64,000 nt of DNA from Candidatus Poribacteria bacterium (GCA_003635265.1 PYIZ01000048.1:186001-250000), one strand, 5' to 3'; positions 36,340-45,921 are shown, numbered from the stretch's first letter. Notes: generated by a model from the sequence alone, not told the origin. A program made the numbers and translations.

Positions 36340-37371
36340 TCACAGCTTTTGGTCAAAGAATTGAAATGCCCCAATCCCGTGAAAGCTGTGGGCAGCATCA
36401 AACACCTCAAGTCCCAACTGATCCTCTGCACCGAAGATGCGAAAAATTTCTTGCGCTTGGTCAAACGCAAATCGGGTGGCATCAATTGGGAAAATGGTAT
36501 CCTCTGTGCCGGACTCGACGAACATTGCCCGCGGAGCGATCAAGCCAGCTATATCATACATCTCCGCATACTTGAGAACACCGGGGATATAGTTGTCGAT
36601 ACAGTGGTTGATACTCAAGATACTGTCACGGAATGTATTGAAATAGCCGCTGACGACAGCAACCTTGAACCGCTCATCTATTGCCGCTGAATAAAAGGTC
36701 GTCGTGCCGCCGCCAGAGATTCCCATAACGCCGATACGGTTCATGTCAATTTCAGGACGTGTTGAAAGGTAGTCAAGAGATCGCATCGCATCGTAAACCC
36801 GCCAGCCAATCATCGTTTCGCCAAGGAGAAACGCCGCCCCAGAAGCAGGTAGACACGATGAATTGCCTGCTCCCCGTTCACACGCTGCTTCATCTCGGCG
36901 GTGTCCAAATCCGAACTGCTCAATTGCCAAGGCGGCGTAGCCGCGATCGACGCACTGGAGGGCAAAGTCGTTTTGGTACTCACCGTATTCGGTGCGCATC
37001 GTGCCATCTTCCTGTATCCCAACGATGTCGTCAACACCGCGTCCGTGTCCATGTAGACAAAGGATGGTCGGTCCCGGCGTTTCAAAATCTTTAGGCAGCA
37101 GCAAGTAGCCGAAAACGGTCATATTTGGACGGCTTTGAAACAACACCGTTTCACGAGTATAGGTCGAGAACTCCTTCGTTTCCGTGACTCTGGGCAGCAA
37201 TTCGCACTTCTCGCTTGGGAAATTACCGAGTAATGCAACGAGCTTGGCTCTCAGATCGCGCTGCCACCCCTCCGCTTCCACGCTTGTCGAAGCCTGAAAC
37301 GCCATCGCACGAGAGGCTTGATTGTACATTTCATGTGAAAAAGCTAAGGTATCTAAGTGGTCTTGCGACAT
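36340..37371 (-). CDS. Alpha/beta hydrolase, dienelactone/acetyl-xylan-esterase-like
   Basis: 343 residues from ATG 37371, with GGAGA 7 bases upstream. The nucleophile Ser is in GVMGISGGGTTTFYSAA, Asp probably in VESGTEDTIFPIDA and His in DAAHSFHGIGAF. GPTILCLHGHGRG forms the oxyanion-hole loop. The fold resembles large bacterial esterases (abhydrolase_7 type) that remove acyl groups from sugars. No signal peptide. It starts 15 bases after the cysteine synthase stop on the same strand. Confidence 0.85.
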   Translation of the reverse strand: MSQDHLDTLAFSHEMYNQASRAMAFQASTSVEAEGWQRDLRAKLVALLGNFPSEKCELLPRVTETKEFSTYTRETVLFQSRPNMTVFGYLLLPKDFETPGPTILCLHGHGRGVDDIVGIQEDGTMRTEYGEYQNDFALQCVDRGYAALAIEQFGFGHRRDEAACERGAGNSSCLPASGAAFLLGETMIGWRVYDAMRSLDYLSTRPEIDMNRIGVMGISGGGTTTFYSAAIDERFKVAVVSGYFNTFRDSILSINHCIDNYIPGVLKYAEMYDIAGLIAPRAMFVESGTEDTIFPIDATRFAFDQAQEIFRIFGAEDQLGLEVFDAAHSFHGIGAFQFFDQKL

Positions 37372-37386
37372 CTGCAATTCTCCATT

Positions 37387-38316
37387 CTAATCCCATAATC
37401 TGGTGCTGAAGTATCGCTCCCCGAGGTCATTAAACACTGTGACGATAACCCCTTCCTTAATCTCTTTAGCGACTTCATAAGCACCTTGTAGGTATCCTCC
37501 GGAAGACTGACCGACAAACCAGCCTCGCAGCGCTAGACGGCTGCACATATCATACGCATGATCGATAGTAACAGAGATTTTTTTGTCAATAATACTCTCG
37601 TCAAGAATTTCTGGAACGATGTCTTCGGGTCTTCCCATCGGCTTGAGACCCTCAATCCCCGGAAATTCATCGGGAACAATACCGCAAACTTGGATATCTG
37701 GGTTGTGTTCTTTGAGGCGATGTCCAACGCCGGTAATTGTTCCCCCTGTGCCAACCCCTGCGACAAAGTGGGTGACATGTCCCGCTGTTTGTTTCAGGAT
37801 TTCTACCCCTGTTGTATCATAATGTGCTCGCCAGTTGTTATCGTTCTTGTACTGGTCGGCAAAGTAATATTTATCGGGCATTTCTTCATGTCGGCGATGG
37901 ACTTCGCGGAGGGCTTCGTCATAACCAAGGATTGCGTCCGTGTAGATGATGTTTGCACCGTGCGCTTGAATCCGCTTTTTTCGTTCTTCACTGGCGTTGC
38001 TGGGAACGACCAATTCAACTTGGTAGCCTAAAACAGCGCCAATCATGGCGTAAGCGATTGCGGCGTTTCCAGAACTCGAATCAAGGACAAACTTATCACG
38101 TGTTAGCTCGCCGGATCGGATGGCTTCCGTCAACATACGCAGCACAGGTCGATCTTTAATAGAGCCGCCCGGATTGTACATTTCTGCTTTTGCATAGATT
38201 TCTACATCAGGCAACTCATCGGCAAATAGGTCTATTTTGACCAGCGGTGTATTTCCGATCTGTTGAAGCAACGGATAGTTTGAGAGCGAAACGGAGCCGG
38301 TCGATTTTTTACTCAT
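37387..38316 (-). CDS. Cysteine synthase (O-acetylserine/O-phosphoserine sulfhydrylase family)
   Basis: 309 residues of the PLP fold type II. The PLP Lys is in YNPGGSIKDRP, the substrate-binding loop is SSSGNAAIA, and GVGTGGTITGVG binds the phosphate. GQSSGGYLQGA near the C-terminus is also typical. It forms cysteine from an activated serine and sulfide. Members CysK, CysM and CysO-dependent forms cannot be separated by eye. AAGGAAG lies 13 bases before the ATG. The esterase gene is directly downstream. Confidence 0.92.
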   Translation of the reverse strand: MSKKSTGSVSLSNYPLLQQIGNTPLVKIDLFADELPDVEIYAKAEMYNPGGSIKDRPVLRMLTEAIRSGELTRDKFVLDSSSGNAAIAYAMIGAVLGYQVELVVPSNASEERKKRIQAHGANIIYTDAILGYDEALREVHRRHEEMPDKYYFADQYKNDNNWRAHYDTTGVEILKQTAGHVTHFVAGVGTGGTITGVGHRLKEHNPDIQVCGIVPDEFPGIEGLKPMGRPEDIVPEILDESIIDKKISVTIDHAYDMCSRLALRGWFVGQSSGGYLQGAYEVAKEIKEGVIVTVFNDLGERYFSTRLWD

Positions 38317-38397
38317 TTAGGATGTTACTTCCTTTTTCTAACGGAATTTTATTAAGAGATTGCTGTTGAGCAGTTTTGAAAAATGACTCGTAATATG

Positions 38398-39021
38398 CTA
38401 CATAACTGACTCCGCTTGAGTCAGTCGCTGCTCAATTAACGAGCAAATATAGTCTTTAGCGGCGTATCCGATTATTTCGCCGCTGAGAATGTCGGTAACT
38501 TCAAATTCTGTTAAACGTAAGGTTGGTTTTAGTCCATGTAACGGGGGCAGCCAATCCCGAAAAGTATCGAAAAAGGCACGTTGTGCAGCCCGACCGTTGA
38601 GAAACGGAAAATCCGCTGTCTTTCGTCGAAAACGATCTGTACCTTTCTGAATCGCCATCTCTTGATGTTTGAGGCACAATTGGAGGTACGCATGGCGATC
38701 AAATCCCAGAGCTAAGTCTTCCGAATAAAAGTCCAAAGTCGCCTGACGAAACGCGGTAAAGTGTTGTAATTCGTCAAATTCAAAAATAAAATTGTAGGGC
38801 GCAGGGAAATAGGCATCGGGGGTTAAGTGTCCGTCTGCTTTTGCGGATAAGCCACCCCAATCACCGCCCATCTTTTCAAAGAGATCTACAATTCTCGGAT
38901 AGTATTCACCGAAATGTGCTGGGGACGGTTTGTTGATTAGCCAATCGAATTGGGCACGCCGTTCAGCAGGAACCCCTAACACCTCCTCAACAAGTGCGAT
39001 GATGCCGATTTCAAGACGCAT
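38398..39021 (-). CDS. Uncharacterised protein with FDELQHFT motif
   Basis: 207 residues from ATG 39021; a GTG at 39042 is possible but has no ribosome site, whereas GGAGGAG is 12 bases before the ATG. Features are an N-terminal helix (IGIIALVEEVLGVPAERRAQF), a central NFIFEFDELQHFTAFRQATL segment and a basic helical region FRRKTADFPFLNGRAAQR. The acidic-aromatic FEFDELQHF stretch resembles nuclease-like cores, but I do not recognise a family with confidence. It precedes the cysteine synthase gene by 81 bases on the same strand. Confidence 0.6.
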   Translation of the reverse strand: MRLEIGIIALVEEVLGVPAERRAQFDWLINKPSPAHFGEYYPRIVDLFEKMGGDWGGLSAKADGHLTPDAYFPAPYNFIFEFDELQHFTAFRQATLDFYSEDLALGFDRHAYLQLCLKHQEMAIQKGTDRFRRKTADFPFLNGRAAQRAFFDTFRDWLPPLHGLKPTLRLTEFEVTDILSGEIIGYAAKDYICSLIEQRLTQAESVM

Positions 39022-39103
39022 ATTATACGACGGCTCCTCCACCGCTAATGTTTCGTGCCCCTTTCTATCACATTTTCTTGGGTCCGATTTCTGTGGGGCG
39101 GCA

Positions 39104-39793
39104 TCATTCTGCCCTCTTTTCCCCTCGCTCTTCCTTCATTTTTTCAAGCTCCAACCAAACTTCGTTCAACTTGATAAACTCTTTAAGTTTCTCTTTTGGC
39201 TGTTGTCGGATTGGATTGCCATGTCCGAAGCACAGTATATCAAATTCTAAGCTTTGCAGTGTTGCCAAAGACTGTCGGATCAAACTCAAATCGGGAATGT
39301 ACTCGGGAAATGCGATACCAAGCTGCTCCTCCGGGATACCCGCATCACATCGTGCACCTGAGAGGATATCACCAATAATGAGAACGGTTGGATCTCCCTG
39401 CACAAGTAGTGCTGTCTCTGGATAAAACCCCGCTGGGATAAAAACGCATCTAATCGTTTCCAAGACAAGGGCTCCGTCATGAAACCAATTGTCAATCGTT
39501 ATGTTGTATCTTTCCCGTTCAGCATCATTTGCCCAAAGACAGGAACCCCAACGATGTCGGTATTGTTCTCCTTCTCTCAGATGGTACTCGCAAGTCAAAA
39601 TTATGTCGGTTGGGGGACAAATTCCCTCCAACGCTGCGGCTTCCTCTTCGGTCATTGCAAGAGGGTCAACTAGAGCAAGTGCCTTATGTTCAGGGATGTG
39701 AATTGCATAGCTGTTCCACCGGTAAGGTGTACCTTGGGCTTCGCCGTGCGTCTCGATCCATCGAAAGATTCGATCCGATACCTGTTCAAGCAT
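39104..39793 (-). CDS. MBL-fold protein with degenerate metal site
   Basis: 229 residues with the metallo-beta-lactamase fold: ALALVDPLAMTEEE (strands), ILTCEYHLREGEQYRH where HxHxDH is expected, IPAGFYPETALLV in the place of the PGHSPG motif, VLIIGDILSG (Asp142 kept) and ILCFGHGNPI (His191 kept). The HxHxDH positions read C-E-Y-H-L-R, so at least three ligands are lost. It may bind one metal or none, and hydrolase activity is doubtful. It lies 82 bases upstream of the uncharacterised 207-residue gene. Confidence 0.8.
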   Translation of the reverse strand: MLEQVSDRIFRWIETHGEAQGTPYRWNSYAIHIPEHKALALVDPLAMTEEEAAALEGICPPTDIILTCEYHLREGEQYRHRWGSCLWANDAERERYNITIDNWFHDGALVLETIRCVFIPAGFYPETALLVQGDPTVLIIGDILSGARCDAGIPEEQLGIAFPEYIPDLSLIRQSLATLQSLEFDILCFGHGNPIRQQPKEKLKEFIKLNEVWLELEKMKEERGEKRAE

Positions 39794-40236
39794 TAGAATA
39801 TTCTATTTCCTCAATCAAGATAAGAATTGTACAATCACTTCATTCTTGAGAGAATCCGATCGCTTAGGGGCACCCTTACAGCGTCGGATATGATACGTGA
39901 AACGTAATAACCAATAGTGCTAGTATAATTTAGAGGTCGTGAGCCGGTTCCCTCAATTATATCATTAATCGGGGCGGCAAACCATCTCAATTAATGGGGG
40001 GCACCCTACCTCATGACCACTGTAGATCTTGCCACACAATTGAAGAAAGTAGCGCATCGCTGTTGGGCTTATTTCAAAGCGCGACTCCTTTTACTATGGC
40101 GGCATTTAATCTCTTGGTGCAGTGGGAGGGCTTACTGATTGATACTGATGGATTTGTACCTTTATCTATTGCTTAATTTAGCCTCTAAACTAGCATCAAA
40201 AGTTATCAGGATTTATGTCACACAGCAACAAAGGGG
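39794..40236. other. Intergenic region with reversed dispersed repeat
   Basis: 443 bases with no supported gene. Positions 39893-39925 hold a minus-orientation copy of the CGTTTCACG plus AATAACCAATAGTGCTAGT module, also seen at 27114 and 36310. A 60-codon plus-strand frame at 39994-40176 has no ribosome site and no recognisable motif. Confidence 0.55.
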
Positions 40237-42471
40237 CTAGTACTTTAAGTGCTCATCAAACCAAGCCAATATACGCTTCCAACGATCAATTGCATTCGGG
40301 TAACGCCAACTCCCTAAATCGTGATCCTCGCCAAGGTAGGTTGCCAAAACCACCTCTTTCCCAAGTCGGCGCAATCCCGAAAAGAGCTCCCCTAATTGCA
40401 CAGTAAATCTGGTTTCTAATTCTCCATGAATCAGCAGTAGTGGGGTTTCCACCCGGTCTAGGTAAAAAATCGGGGAGTTTTTGATATAGGCGTCTTGATT
40501 TTCCCAAAGAGATCCACCCATGCGAAGCTGACCGAGCTCTGTGTTACCTATATTCAGACTGTCGCCTGCCTTATTTAGAAATCCGTAGGAACTCACCAAA
40601 TTAGATATAGAAGCACTGCTTACAGCCGCACGGAATCGCGGTGTTTGCGTAACGAGTGCGTTGACACAGTATCCGCCGAAACTATGCCCCATTACTCCCA
40701 AGCGGTTTGCATCCGCAATGCCCAAGTCAATCACTGCATCCACACCTGAAAGAACCGCATCAGTTAACTCTTGGATGAGATTGCTAGTTTCTAATGGGGT
40801 GTCTGGCAGGAATACTGCATACCCTTGGGTTGCAAGAATGTGCATGTTGCCTACGGGTACACCTTGGTAATCGGCTAAACCGAAAAAGTTGAGCTTATTT
40901 GAGAGGAATGATCCACCGTATACATATGTGATTAGCGGATAGCACTGCCCGGGTACATAGTCCGTGGGCAAAAGCAATGCACCGTTTAACTCTCTTCCTG
41001 TGGGAGTTTTCCAATTGATGAGCTGGGCTTCTCCAAAGCAAATGGCATCGATTTGGGGATTCAATTTAGTCAGCTGACGTCTGTTTTGAAAGCTCGCATC
41101 AACAACCCAAACATCGGCTGGATGAATAGCATCCTCTGCGACATAAAAAATCTGGCCAGTATCTATCGCAACGTCCAGATTTGATCTGCGATGATACAGG
41201 CGATTTTCCTCTACTAACGGATGCGTTTCGCCAGTTGTCAGATCGATTCTAAAAAAACCGCTCTGCTTGTTCTGGGAATGGAATGTCTGGATATATATCG
41301 ATTCTCCAGAATCTGGCGACCACACAGTAGATGATTCCGGTCTGTGGACAATTCTAACAATATCTCGTTCGAGACCTTCGGTTAATTTCCGGACAGTTCC
41401 ATCCACAACGCGGACTTCCCAGAGATGCCCACCTGCAATACAAAACAGATACTGACCATCTAAACTCCATAGGGGCGGTCTCTGAAAATTACCGAGATTA
41501 AGGTTCAATCCCTCGTTCAGGTTGCGTCGGCTGCCGTCTAATGTGGAGATCGTGAAAAGTTCACCTTTTGCCAATGGTCCGTGCGTCGCATACGCCAAGT
41601 GACCTCCATCCGGGGACCAACTCAGCAAAGGGCCAAAACCCCCGCGAAATTGGATGCGTTCTGCAAGGCATCTCGGTGGACCGCCATCCAACGGTAAAAG
41701 ATAGAGGTCATACAACTCCTGTCTTCTTTTTTCCGTTTCAAATCCCCGCAAATCTGCCACGGCAACGGTTGTACCATCCGGTGAAACACAAAGCCCAAGC
41801 GGAGGGAATTCTCGCTTCAATTGATGGAAAACACCTGTAGCAACGGTGACAACTCCAATATCCGCTAAAAAACAGTCTGCCCGTGCATAACTGACCGTTT
41901 CCACCGTTTCTGGGGATTTGGGAATGGAATGAAAAAGCCGCACAGTCGCTTCGTCTGGACTAATCGTCGTTTCCTGGCTCCTTGTTCTGGATGGCATCTT
42001 TGACCGCAGTTTGACAACAATTCGACTCCCATCCGGTGTCCATCTTGATGACACATCCTCTAGCAAACATGGATTAATTTCAACGTCACAAACTATTCGT
42101 GGTTCAGCCGTTCCACATTCCCATACCCATAGTTGAGCGATTCCGTCTTTATCGGAAAAGAATGAAAGTTGTTTTCCATCGGGAGCCCAAGATGGCCCCC
42201 AGTTTGTTCCCCAATTTGGTGTGATATTTTGGCGTTTGCCACTTTCGACATCAACTATCCAAATTTCACCGCCTTCCAACAAAGACGGAAAACCACTCGG
42301 TAGAAATTCATCACTTCCAACTCGTCGTCTACGATGGTTATGCACAGTTATCGCAAGCCATTGGCCATCTGTAGACACAGCAATTGGATTGCCTATACGG
42401 AATGACTCTAATGAAAGGATATGTTCGACACTGCAAGAATGTTGAGTTTCTGGTGTTTTATCTGACAACAT
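40237..42471 (-). CDS. S9 family serine peptidase with WD40-like propeller
   Basis: 744 residues: an N-terminal propeller of WSPDG-type blades (about residues 20-460), then an alpha/beta hydrolase domain from about 480. The nucleophile Ser597 is in GVMGHSFGGYCV and the His in YLGEDHDLGSW. The usual HGxxD Asp reads HGELET, so Glu686 stands at the acid position. Related enzymes release dipeptides or acyl-amino acids. No signal peptide. No clear ribosome site before the ATG. It is transcribed alone. Confidence 0.88.
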   Translation of the reverse strand: MLSDKTPETQHSCSVEHILSLESFRIGNPIAVSTDGQWLAITVHNHRRRRVGSDEFLPSGFPSLLEGGEIWIVDVESGKRQNITPNWGTNWGPSWAPDGKQLSFFSDKDGIAQLWVWECGTAEPRIVCDVEINPCLLEDVSSRWTPDGSRIVVKLRSKMPSRTRSQETTISPDEATVRLFHSIPKSPETVETVSYARADCFLADIGVVTVATGVFHQLKREFPPLGLCVSPDGTTVAVADLRGFETEKRRQELYDLYLLPLDGGPPRCLAERIQFRGGFGPLLSWSPDGGHLAYATHGPLAKGELFTISTLDGSRRNLNEGLNLNLGNFQRPPLWSLDGQYLFCIAGGHLWEVRVVDGTVRKLTEGLERDIVRIVHRPESSTVWSPDSGESIYIQTFHSQNKQSGFFRIDLTTGETHPLVEENRLYHRRSNLDVAIDTGQIFYVAEDAIHPADVWVVDASFQNRRQLTKLNPQIDAICFGEAQLINWKTPTGRELNGALLLPTDYVPGQCYPLITYVYGGSFLSNKLNFFGLADYQGVPVGNMHILATQGYAVFLPDTPLETSNLIQELTDAVLSGVDAVIDLGIADANRLGVMGHSFGGYCVNALVTQTPRFRAAVSSASISNLVSSYGFLNKAGDSLNIGNTELGQLRMGGSLWENQDAYIKNSPIFYLDRVETPLLLIHGELETRFTVQLGELFSGLRRLGKEVVLATYLGEDHDLGSWRYPNAIDRWKRILAWFDEHLKY

Positions 42472-43104
42472 GTTGTCGGTATTTCTAAGCGCCCGAGCTC
42501 ATACCAAACTTAACACTCCAAGGGAATCGGCTACAAAACAATACTCCGTAGTCTAGGGTTTATGTTCGTCGTTATTAAATCCACCTTCCAAAACTAGTGC
42601 CAAAGGTTAATATGTGCATTTTTAACGGCCCTTAATTGGATTACGAAATAGGCATGGTCATGCTGAAGTACTCCTACCTCCCATTTCATTTTTGTTCTGA
42701 CTACTATAGCGAATTCTAAAAATAAATAGATACTTTCGCCCCCCGGTAGGTTCGGTTTTCCACCGCACTGCATCGGCACAGTTGGAATGCCTACCAAATG
42801 GGAGAACGGTAGGTTCGGTTTTCCACCGCACCGGTTTGGAGTGTCTCATTAATTCTAAGATCCACTATAAATTGAAAGGACTATCCTAACCTTGCAAAAT
42901 TTTGATCTCCCACCAAATCAAAAGCATACCACAAATTGGATCATCTTTCAACTGTAAATTGCGTCAATCAATAATCCTCGCTTTCGACACCCGTATCGGT
43001 TATAATTATATCCGCTTGCTGATCCTATTCTAGTTGAGGATACCTCCTATTACAATCTAGACGTTTCAGTGCCCGTTAAAAGACAATCCACGAAAGGAAA
43101 GAAG
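42472..43104. other. Intergenic region carrying MITE-like copy 1
   Basis: 633 bases between divergent genes. Positions 42705-42869 are the MITE-like element. The right-hand part must contain the promoter of the PhyH-HEAT gene, whose AAGGA ribosome site lies just before ATG 43105. Nothing else was recognised. Confidence 0.6.
42705..42869. mobile_element. MITE-like element, copy 1 (165 bases)
   Basis: The left end TATAGCGAATTCTAAAAATA is matched, inverted and imperfectly, by the right end ending CTAAGATCCACTATA. About 30 bases at each end are complementary with mismatches. The inner part carries two direct copies of GGTAGGTTCGGTTTTCCACC. A TA dinucleotide flanks both ends, as expected for insertion at TA. 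No coding capacity, so it would depend on a transposase supplied in trans. Confidence 0.6.
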
Positions 43105-44550
43105 ATGACAGATAACGCATTTCTCCTCGATGATGCCCAGATCCAACAATTCATCACCGACGGCTATATCACCCTCCGAGCCGACTACCCTCCCGATTTT
43201 CACCAAAACATCTACCAACAAATTGAGACGATGTTTGAAAGTGAAGGCAATACCGGCAACAATATTCTGCCGCGCATCCCCCAGATCCAGAAGGTCTTCG
43301 ATCATCCCGCGTTAAAGGGTGCCTTGACCAGTTTGCTAGGGGAGGGTTACATCATGAACCCACACCGGCACTGCCATCTCAATCCTCCCGAAAGCAAAGG
43401 GCAGCACTGGCATAAAGATTGTTATGTCTTTGATCACAATATGCGCCACCCCCGTTTTCAGTGGGTGCTTGCACTCTACTATCCTCAAGATACGACCGAA
43501 GATATGGGCCCGACAGGTCTACTGCCCGGCAAGCAATTTTACAAAAAAGTTAGCCATGCCGACCCACAACTAGCCACTGAACCTGCAGCGCCCTTATGTG
43601 GCGCAGCCGGCACCGTCTCGCTCGTTCACTTCGATTCGTGGCACCGAGCAACGCCGAATCTTAGCACGAAGAAACGATACATGCTCAAATTTCAGTTTGC
43701 GCGTATGCAGACGCCTCAAGGGCCTTCATGGAATCACAAAAACCGTGAGTGGGAGGGCGATGCAAATGATGAAAATCGAGCCACATCGGTTGATGTCTGG
43801 AACTGGCTATGCGGAAACCATGATTCTTCGGAACCAGAAACGTCCGGAAATGGGGTACAGGCGTTGGTGGAAGCTTTACAGGATAGGTCAGAAACCGTTC
43901 GTCTGAGTGCCGCATATACACTGGGGAGGATGGGGGAATCTGTCGTGCCTGTGTTAGTTGACGCCATGCGGAAGGAAACCCTTGCATCGATCGAGGAAAC
44001 GACCGCCAAACCCCCTGACAATTTGCACGGCACCAATCCGACCGCCGGCTATGCGGCACAAGCATTATCCGCGATTGGTTCACAAGCAGTTCCAGCGCTA
44101 GTCGAGACATTAGATGATGAGGATTGGTGGGTACGTGCAATGACGGCGGATGTTCTGACAAAGATTGGACAATCAGCGGGAAATGCGGTGCCTGCACTGA
44201 TAAAACGCGCGAATGATGAACACTGGTGGGTGCGCCGCAATGCGCTTGAGGCATTGGGAACCGTTGGATCTTGCAGCTCAGACATAACACCGCTACTGGT
44301 TGACGCAGTGCGGGATGAAGATTACCGGGTACGCCGTAACGCCGCCCTCACTTTGGCGAAGCTAGGACAACCCGCAGACGAAGCCATACCTGGGTTGGTG
44401 GAAATGTTTGAGGACGAGAATCGATACAATCGTTTTTATGCCGCAAATGCGTTGCGCCGCATTGACACCTCTGCCGCACGAGACGCGTTGATGAACGCAC
44501 TGTTCACCGCCCGATGGTGCTCCATTACTACGAAGGATAACCAGTATTAG
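43105..44550 (+). CDS. PhyH dioxygenase-HEAT repeat fusion (copy 5)
   Basis: 481 residues from ATG 43105 (AAGGA 7 bases upstream; the GTG at 43069 is less likely). Residues about 10-230 are a PhyH domain: HWHKDCYVFD has H103-x-D105, SWHRATPN has the distal His180, and R191 is a cosubstrate candidate. Residues about 250-467 are five or six HEAT/PBS-type repeats of the pattern VPALVETLDDEDWWVRAMTA and RRNALEALGTVG. HEAT arrays usually hold proteins together. The fusion suggests that the oxygenase acts on or is recruited to a protein partner. Substrate unknown. The PhyH part differs clearly from the other five. Confidence 0.92.
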   Translation: MTDNAFLLDDAQIQQFITDGYITLRADYPPDFHQNIYQQIETMFESEGNTGNNILPRIPQIQKVFDHPALKGALTSLLGEGYIMNPHRHCHLNPPESKGQHWHKDCYVFDHNMRHPRFQWVLALYYPQDTTEDMGPTGLLPGKQFYKKVSHADPQLATEPAAPLCGAAGTVSLVHFDSWHRATPNLSTKKRYMLKFQFARMQTPQGPSWNHKNREWEGDANDENRATSVDVWNWLCGNHDSSEPETSGNGVQALVEALQDRSETVRLSAAYTLGRMGESVVPVLVDAMRKETLASIEETTAKPPDNLHGTNPTAGYAAQALSAIGSQAVPALVETLDDEDWWVRAMTADVLTKIGQSAGNAVPALIKRANDEHWWVRRNALEALGTVGSCSSDITPLLVDAVRDEDYRVRRNAALTLAKLGQPADEAIPGLVEMFEDENRYNRFYAANALRRIDTSAARDALMNALFTARWCSITTKDNQY

Positions 44551-44574
44551 AGAAAAATATCTTCCTGTGAGACT

Positions 44575-45921
44575 TTAATACCCCAACGCTTTTGCAACCT
44601 CGTCAATCGTTTCTTCTAACACGTCAACAGTTTCGAGGACTTGCGATTCGTTGATTGTGAACGGAGGGCTGATAGCGATGTGATCGCCAGCCACACCATC
44701 AATCAAACCGGGTGCGCCGGGCATTATCAGAACCCCTTTATCAAAAGCCAGATCTACAACGGCTGAGGTTACGCCTTTGGAAACGTCGAATGGCGTTCCT
44801 TTCTCTTTGTCCGCAACAAATTCGATACCAGTCAGCAACCCTTTCCCACGAATATTCCCAACAATTGGTGACGCTTGTAAGGGTTTCAGCTGCTCAAGCA
44901 TCAGATCTCCCATCCGTGCACACTGTGTGACAAGATCATGCTTTTCGATATAGTTCTGCACGGCGAGCGCGGTAGCGCACGATAGGGGATTGCCGCCATA
45001 AGTGTGTCCATGCGTAAAGCTGCTCGATTTGTTATAGATCGCATCGTAGACTTTTTCGTGGGCAATCGTTGCGGCGATAGGTGTATAGCCGCTGCTCAAT
45101 CCTTTCCCGGTGGTCATAATGTCAGGGACGACATTCCAATGCTCAATAGCAAAATTGACGCCGGTGCGCCCGAATCCTGTCACCACCTCATCGGTGATCA
45201 TCAGGATGTCGTGACGATCGCAAATCTCCCGAATGGTAGGATAGTAGTCGGGTGGGGGTGCTACCCCCGCTGCTGACGTGCCGAGGATCGGTTCGGCGAT
45301 AAATGCGGAGATATATTCGCTGCCTTCCTGATGAATTACGCGCTCAAGTTCGGCCGCGCAGGTGAGATGACAGTCAGGATATTCCTGTCCGTAAGGGCAT
45401 CGATAGCAGTAAGGGGCTGGAATGTGCGGAAAATCGAGCAGGTAGGGAACATAGTCGTCCCGCCATGATGTCCGTCCGGACATTGACAGGGCACCGATTG
45501 TATTGCCGTGCCAGCTTTGCCACCGCGAAATCACCTTGTACTTTTTGGGGTTACCGGTTTCGATATGATACTTGCGCGCCATCTTCATGGCAGATTCTGT
45601 CGCCTCGGAACCGCCGGAGACGAAAAACACTTTTGAGAGTCCCTCTGGTGCCATGTCGTCGATTTTTTGGGCGAGGTCAATCTGCGCTTGCGTGAGGAAG
45701 CGGCTATATGTGAAGCAGACTTGGCTCGCTTGTTCGCCCATGACATCAGCAATCTCTTTGACACCGTGACCGATACTCACCACATGCACCCCTGCACACG
45801 CATCGAGGTAGCGTTTCCCTTCCGTATCAAATAGATAGACGCCCTCGCCATGAGAGATCTGTTGCCATTGCTGCTTTAACGTCCTATGAAAAATATGATC
45901 GTCGTTCTGGACTTCAGCCAT
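44575..45921 (-). CDS. Class III aminotransferase
   Basis: 448 residues of the PLP fold type I aminotransferases (omega-amino acid/ornithine group). VYLFDTEGKRYLDACAGV, FFVSGGSEATESAMKMAR, SWHGNTIGALSMSG, MITDEVVTGFGRTG (PLP-contact Asp) and TTGKGLSSGYTPIAA (Schiff-base Lys) are present in order. A YCYRCPYGQEYPDCHLTCA insert with four Cys sits mid-protein; similar inserts occur in part of this family. AAGGAG lies 8 bases before the ATG. It lies 59 bases downstream of the SDR gene, so a two-gene operon is likely. Confidence 0.94.
   Translation of the reverse strand: MAEVQNDDHIFHRTLKQQWQQISHGEGVYLFDTEGKRYLDACAGVHVVSIGHGVKEIADVMGEQASQVCFTYSRFLTQAQIDLAQKIDDMAPEGLSKVFFVSGGSEATESAMKMARKYHIETGNPKKYKVISRWQSWHGNTIGALSMSGRTSWRDDYVPYLLDFPHIPAPYCYRCPYGQEYPDCHLTCAAELERVIHQEGSEYISAFIAEPILGTSAAGVAPPPDYYPTIREICDRHDILMITDEVVTGFGRTGVNFAIEHWNVVPDIMTTGKGLSSGYTPIAATIAHEKVYDAIYNKSSSFTHGHTYGGNPLSCATALAVQNYIEKHDLVTQCARMGDLMLEQLKPLQASPIVGNIRGKGLLTGIEFVADKEKGTPFDVSKGVTSAVVDLAFDKGVLIMPGAPGLIDGVAGDHIAISPPFTINESQVLETVDVLEETIDEVAKALGY

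Noticed and set aside
39994..40176. 60-codon plus-strand frame in the gap before the S9 peptidase
   Set aside because: No ribosome site, no motif and no operon partner.
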